This document shows, piece after piece, positions 12,512-14,299 of a stretch of DNA of 14,299 nucleotides; positions within the stretch are counted from its first letter, which is position 1, and each line of letters begins with the position of its first letter. The stretch lies in contig DATIHF010000051.1 of assembly GCA_035480955.1 (NCBI GenBank), positions 1-14,299 on the forward strand, given 5' to 3'. The stretch comes from DATIHF01 sp035480955 (GTDB lineage: Bacteria; Patescibacteriota; Microgenomatia; Woykebacterales; RBG-16-39-9b). The notes under the pieces were generated by a model that did not search any database, was not told where the DNA came from, and saw nothing but the letters and a program-made list of their open reading frames with translations. Position numbers and translations under genes: made by a program.

Positions 12512-12763
12512 CTAACGAAAGAGTGCGGCTAGTACTACGAAAATTATCGCACCGATGGCAAAATGCTCCAAAATTTGCTTAATATGCAAATTTTTCTCTT
12601 CATAATGATGCAAAATACCAACCACCACGTAAAAAAGCGTCAGAAGGGCAATAGTCGCCAACCTCATTTGATAATCCCTGGTAAACGAAAGGAAAAACAA
12701 GGCCGCGATCAGCACAAAGGCAACTAAGAAAAATTCAAAGGAGTGACGCAGTCTTCCTTTCAC
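12512..12763 (-). CDS. small three-helix membrane protein coupled to CAP gene
   Basis: I do not recognise this 83-aa protein. It has three hydrophobic helices (about 9-27, 33-51 and 66-82), with a short charged loop HHYEEKNLHIKQ (52-63) between the second and third. The GTG start at 12763 overlaps the CAP gene stop (GTGA) and has a clear GGAGGAG 3-4 nt upstream, so it is translated with the CAP protein and probably works with it in the membrane. A helper or topology partner is a guess. TTTTTATT follows its stop, but no hairpin was found there. Confidence 0.75.
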   Translation of the reverse strand: MKGRLRHSFEFFLVAFVLIAALFFLSFTRDYQMRLATIALLTLFYVVVGILHHYEEKNLHIKQILEHFAIGAIIFVVLAALFR

Positions 12764-13755
12764 AGTACTCCTCCGGTAGCACTTCGGACAATCGCCACAA
12801 TCAAGATACTCAGAACTATTGCGTGCAAAAGTGAATGAGAGTTGTGACGAGCAATCCCTTTGCGAAAGACCACCACTGAATCAAAAAGGAAAACTCCAAC
12901 TAAAATCGCCAACAGCAGCAAGGTTGTTTTCTGACCCAATCCCAAACTTGCCCAAAAATCAACTGGGTTAAAGCTAAAAGGAGTGACCGCTGAAGCGACT
13001 TTTTCCTCAATTTTGGGGAGATCGGCTGATGAGTTAGCCTCTTGCGGTTGACTTGTTCCCGCAACTGGTAAAAATTTGTCCTCGACGTTAGTCGGTTTGG
13101 ATTTATTGGAATTTGTCGTGCCGCTGGTAGGGGTAGTTGGGCTACTGCCCGAGGTTGAAGCGCCTTTCACAGTCCCCAAATGCTCAACCACTAAGGTAGT
13201 CTGGTCCCCCTGCAGGGTGCCGTTTTGCACTGAAATCCCAATATCCTGAAAATTAGGGTTGAGCATATTGTCACGATGTCCTTGCGACGCCATCCAGCCA
13301 GCGATCACTCCAGCGGAAGTGGAAAAATCCCTGGCCAAGTTTTCCCCCGCCCAATTGTAGGTGTAGCCGACTTTAGTGAAAAAGTACCATGGCGAAGTCC
13401 CGTCTGGAGCAAAGTGCGCCCAGTAGTCTTTTGCAAACATATCTTCCCCTTTCAAAGTGGCGGATTGATCCAACTTGGCACTTTCTTTCAGTGTCGCGAT
13501 GCCCCGGGAAGAGCGCTCCTGGTTGGTCAGAGTAATCAGGGTGTCTTTATTGATATCAGTTCCGTAACCGAGTACATGAGAAGGGGAAAAGCCCGCAAAA
13601 GAAAAGAACTGAATAAATAAAAGTACGAAAGTGACCACAAAAAGAGATTCGTGGCGCAAAATCAAAGGATGATGATCGTTTTTTGAATGCGGAATAAGAA
13701 AATGCGCCAACCCGACTGAAAGTTTTGTTGACGCAATTTTCTTTAGGGCAGACAT
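12760..13755 (-). CDS. membrane-anchored CAP (SCP/PR1) domain protein
   Basis: This 331-aa protein has a basic cytoplasmic head (1-36) with HFLIPHSKNDHHP (18-30), a membrane helix (37-57), and an extracytoplasmic CAP domain (67-195). Then come a Thr/Ser/Pro/Gly/Asn linker (198-225), a spacer, and two more membrane helices (277-297, 308-325). The CAP domain shows TLTNQERSSRG, YWAHFAPDGTSPW (H114), GENLARDF (E138) and GHRDNMLNPNF (H160), the conserved His/Glu cavity of bacterial CAP proteins. CAP domains in bacteria are secreted or surface proteins, often of unknown biochemical activity. The helix after the domain makes it a protein tethered at both ends. ATG 13755 coincides with the predicted transcript start. 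It lies downstream of a surface-protein gene and is coupled to a small membrane gene. Confidence 0.9.
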   Translation of the reverse strand: MSALKKIASTKLSVGLAHFLIPHSKNDHHPLILRHESLFVVTFVLLFIQFFSFAGFSPSHVLGYGTDINKDTLITLTNQERSSRGIATLKESAKLDQSATLKGEDMFAKDYWAHFAPDGTSPWYFFTKVGYTYNWAGENLARDFSTSAGVIAGWMASQGHRDNMLNPNFQDIGISVQNGTLQGDQTTLVVEHLGTVKGASTSGSSPTTPTSGTTNSNKSKPTNVEDKFLPVAGTSQPQEANSSADLPKIEEKVASAVTPFSFNPVDFWASLGLGQKTTLLLLAILVGVFLFDSVVVFRKGIARHNSHSLLHAIVLSILIVAIVRSATGGVL

Positions 13756-13761
13756 ACTTTT

Positions 13762-13791
13762 ATTTTACTAGAGAAAGCTCACTCAGAGCAA
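13762..13791 (-). promoter_or_regulatory. CAP gene promoter, leaderless
   Basis: On the minus strand TTGCTC (13786-13791), 18 nt and TAAAAT (13762-13767). The +1 position is 13755, the A of the ATG, and there is no Shine-Dalgarno. A 4-bp hairpin, GCTC-TGAGT-GAGC, lies within the spacer. Confidence 0.5.
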
Positions 13792-13792
13792 A

Positions 13793-14299
13793 CTAAATAC
13801 CAAACCGATTGCTCAAAAGCTCTTCCAGAGTAGAGCTCTTTTTTCTCAGGATCAATCCAGAACCAACTAGTCCAGCTGTTAACAGAAGGATCAGTTTGGT
13901 GGGGTAGTCAAATCCTGTGTTGGGTAGCATATTTGTGGTTGCACCCATGACCGCTGGGACACCGGGAGTCACTCCTGGTGTTGTTGGGGTAGTCGAACCA
14001 GGATTCTCGGCCACATTGCAGTTGCAGGCAATTGACGCGACGTTGGAGTTGCCGGAGTTGTTCAAAAGCAAATCAACCATGACGTTCCCAGTTGAAATCG
14101 CAACATCACCACCGGTGTTTTTGTCGGCTCGATTGCCACCAGTGTTGGCGTCAATGTTAAATTTGTTTTTGATGTTTAGGTCATTAACCGAGTAAATGTT
14201 GTTCTCGTTGGAAAGATTGAGATTCACCGTGTTTTCTGAATCGGCTCCGTTGCCGGAAATCTTTGCCGCTAGGTCAAAGCTAGAGCTGCAGCAAGCAGA
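13793..14299 (-). CDS. LPXTG-type Asn/Gly-rich surface protein, 5' end cut off
   Basis: The frame stays open to the edge of the window, so only the C-terminal 168 residues are seen; a GTG at 14227 is internal, since the sequence before it (SGNGADSENT) continues the same repetitive style. The visible part is Asn/Gly/Ser-rich, with units such as SGNGADS, TGGNRADKNTGG and STGNV. Next come a CNC pair, a Thr/Pro linker (STTPTTPGVTPGVP), the sorting signal LPNTG (13913-13927), a hydrophobic helix (LILLLTAGLVGSGLIL) and RKK. This is the cell-wall or envelope anchoring signal for a sortase, which is not in this window. The repetitive Asn/Gly pattern resembles adhesive surface proteins of Candidate Phyla Radiation bacteria, from memory. 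A CAP-domain gene follows 37 nt downstream. Confidence 0.85.
   Translation of the reverse strand, partial: SACCSSSFDLAAKISGNGADSENTVNLNLSNENNIYSVNDLNIKNKFNIDANTGGNRADKNTGGDVAISTGNVMVDLLLNNSGNSNVASIACNCNVAENPGSTTPTTPGVTPGVPAVMGATTNMLPNTGFDYPTKLILLLTAGLVGSGLILRKKSSTLEELLSNRFGI

Noticed and set aside
14225..14227. GTG 14227 as the true start of the LPNTG protein
   Set aside because: The frame continues open to the window edge with the same Asn/Gly repeat style, and there is no Shine-Dalgarno or promoter at this point.
1..14299. CRISPR array, insertion sequence or rRNA
   Set aside because: No regularly spaced repeats, transposase motifs or rRNA sequence were found on either strand.

Overview
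The window reads like a chromosome segment of an ultrasmall, host-associated or syntrophic bacterium of the Candidate Phyla Radiation (Patescibacteria), most likely near Microgenomates. This is inferred from gene content: a single-domain RRM protein, an archaeal-type CMP kinase, a membrane pyrophosphatase, paired TM-helix membrane proteins, a membrane-tethered CAP-domain protein, an Asn/Gly-rich surface protein ending in LPNTG, and very tight packing. TGA is used as a stop (metK, the PpsA-like gene), so the UGA=Gly code of Gracilibacteria/SR1 does not apply. Lineage was not tested against any database.

Layout. 1-1044 (+): RRM protein behind a consensus promoter, then a CMP-kinase-like gene. 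1041-1703 (-): HAD hydrolase, convergent with the kinase. 1810-2154 (+): orphan membrane protein. 2157-4151 (-): hppA. 4192-5489 (+): metK behind a SAM-I/SAM-IV-type riboswitch with a readable terminator/antiterminator; its promoter shares its -35 hexamer with the divergent hppA promoter. 5580-6942 (+): two related TM-helix membrane proteins. 7013-9537 (+): a full-length but catalytically eroded PEP-synthase-like protein, overlapping by ATGA with a CYTH-domain protein. 9524-10030 (-): a GspG-like pseudopilin domain on an atypical membrane anchor.

10117-11210 (+): tRNA-Lys(UUU) with encoded CCA and its own promoter and terminator, an 18-bp duplicate of the tRNA 3' end 107 bp further on, a small membrane ORF, a structured intergenic element and an S51 (peptidase E-like) gene. 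This looks like the accessory part of the window. 11207-12463 (-): core operon rplS-rnhB-yraN. 12512-14299 (-): cell-surface cluster made of an LPNTG surface protein (5' end outside the window), a CAP-domain membrane protein and a small coupled membrane protein.

How the parts work together. Core functions are translation (L19, tRNA-Lys), RNase HII, SAM synthesis under SAM feedback, and energy/ion economy (proton-pumping pyrophosphatase, channel-like proteins). A striking shared feature is the start architecture: at least six genes have a good -10 box ending only 6-13 nt before the start codon and no Shine-Dalgarno, predicting leaderless or near-leaderless mRNAs. A second group (RRM, HAD, metK, the two TM-helix genes, the coupled small membrane gene) has clear Shine-Dalgarno sequences. 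The most interesting items are the riboswitch, the leaderless starts, the PEP-synthase pseudoenzyme/CYTH pair and the tRNA-Lys 3'-end duplication with the structured element beyond it. Beyond these candidates I see no clearly new multi-gene system.
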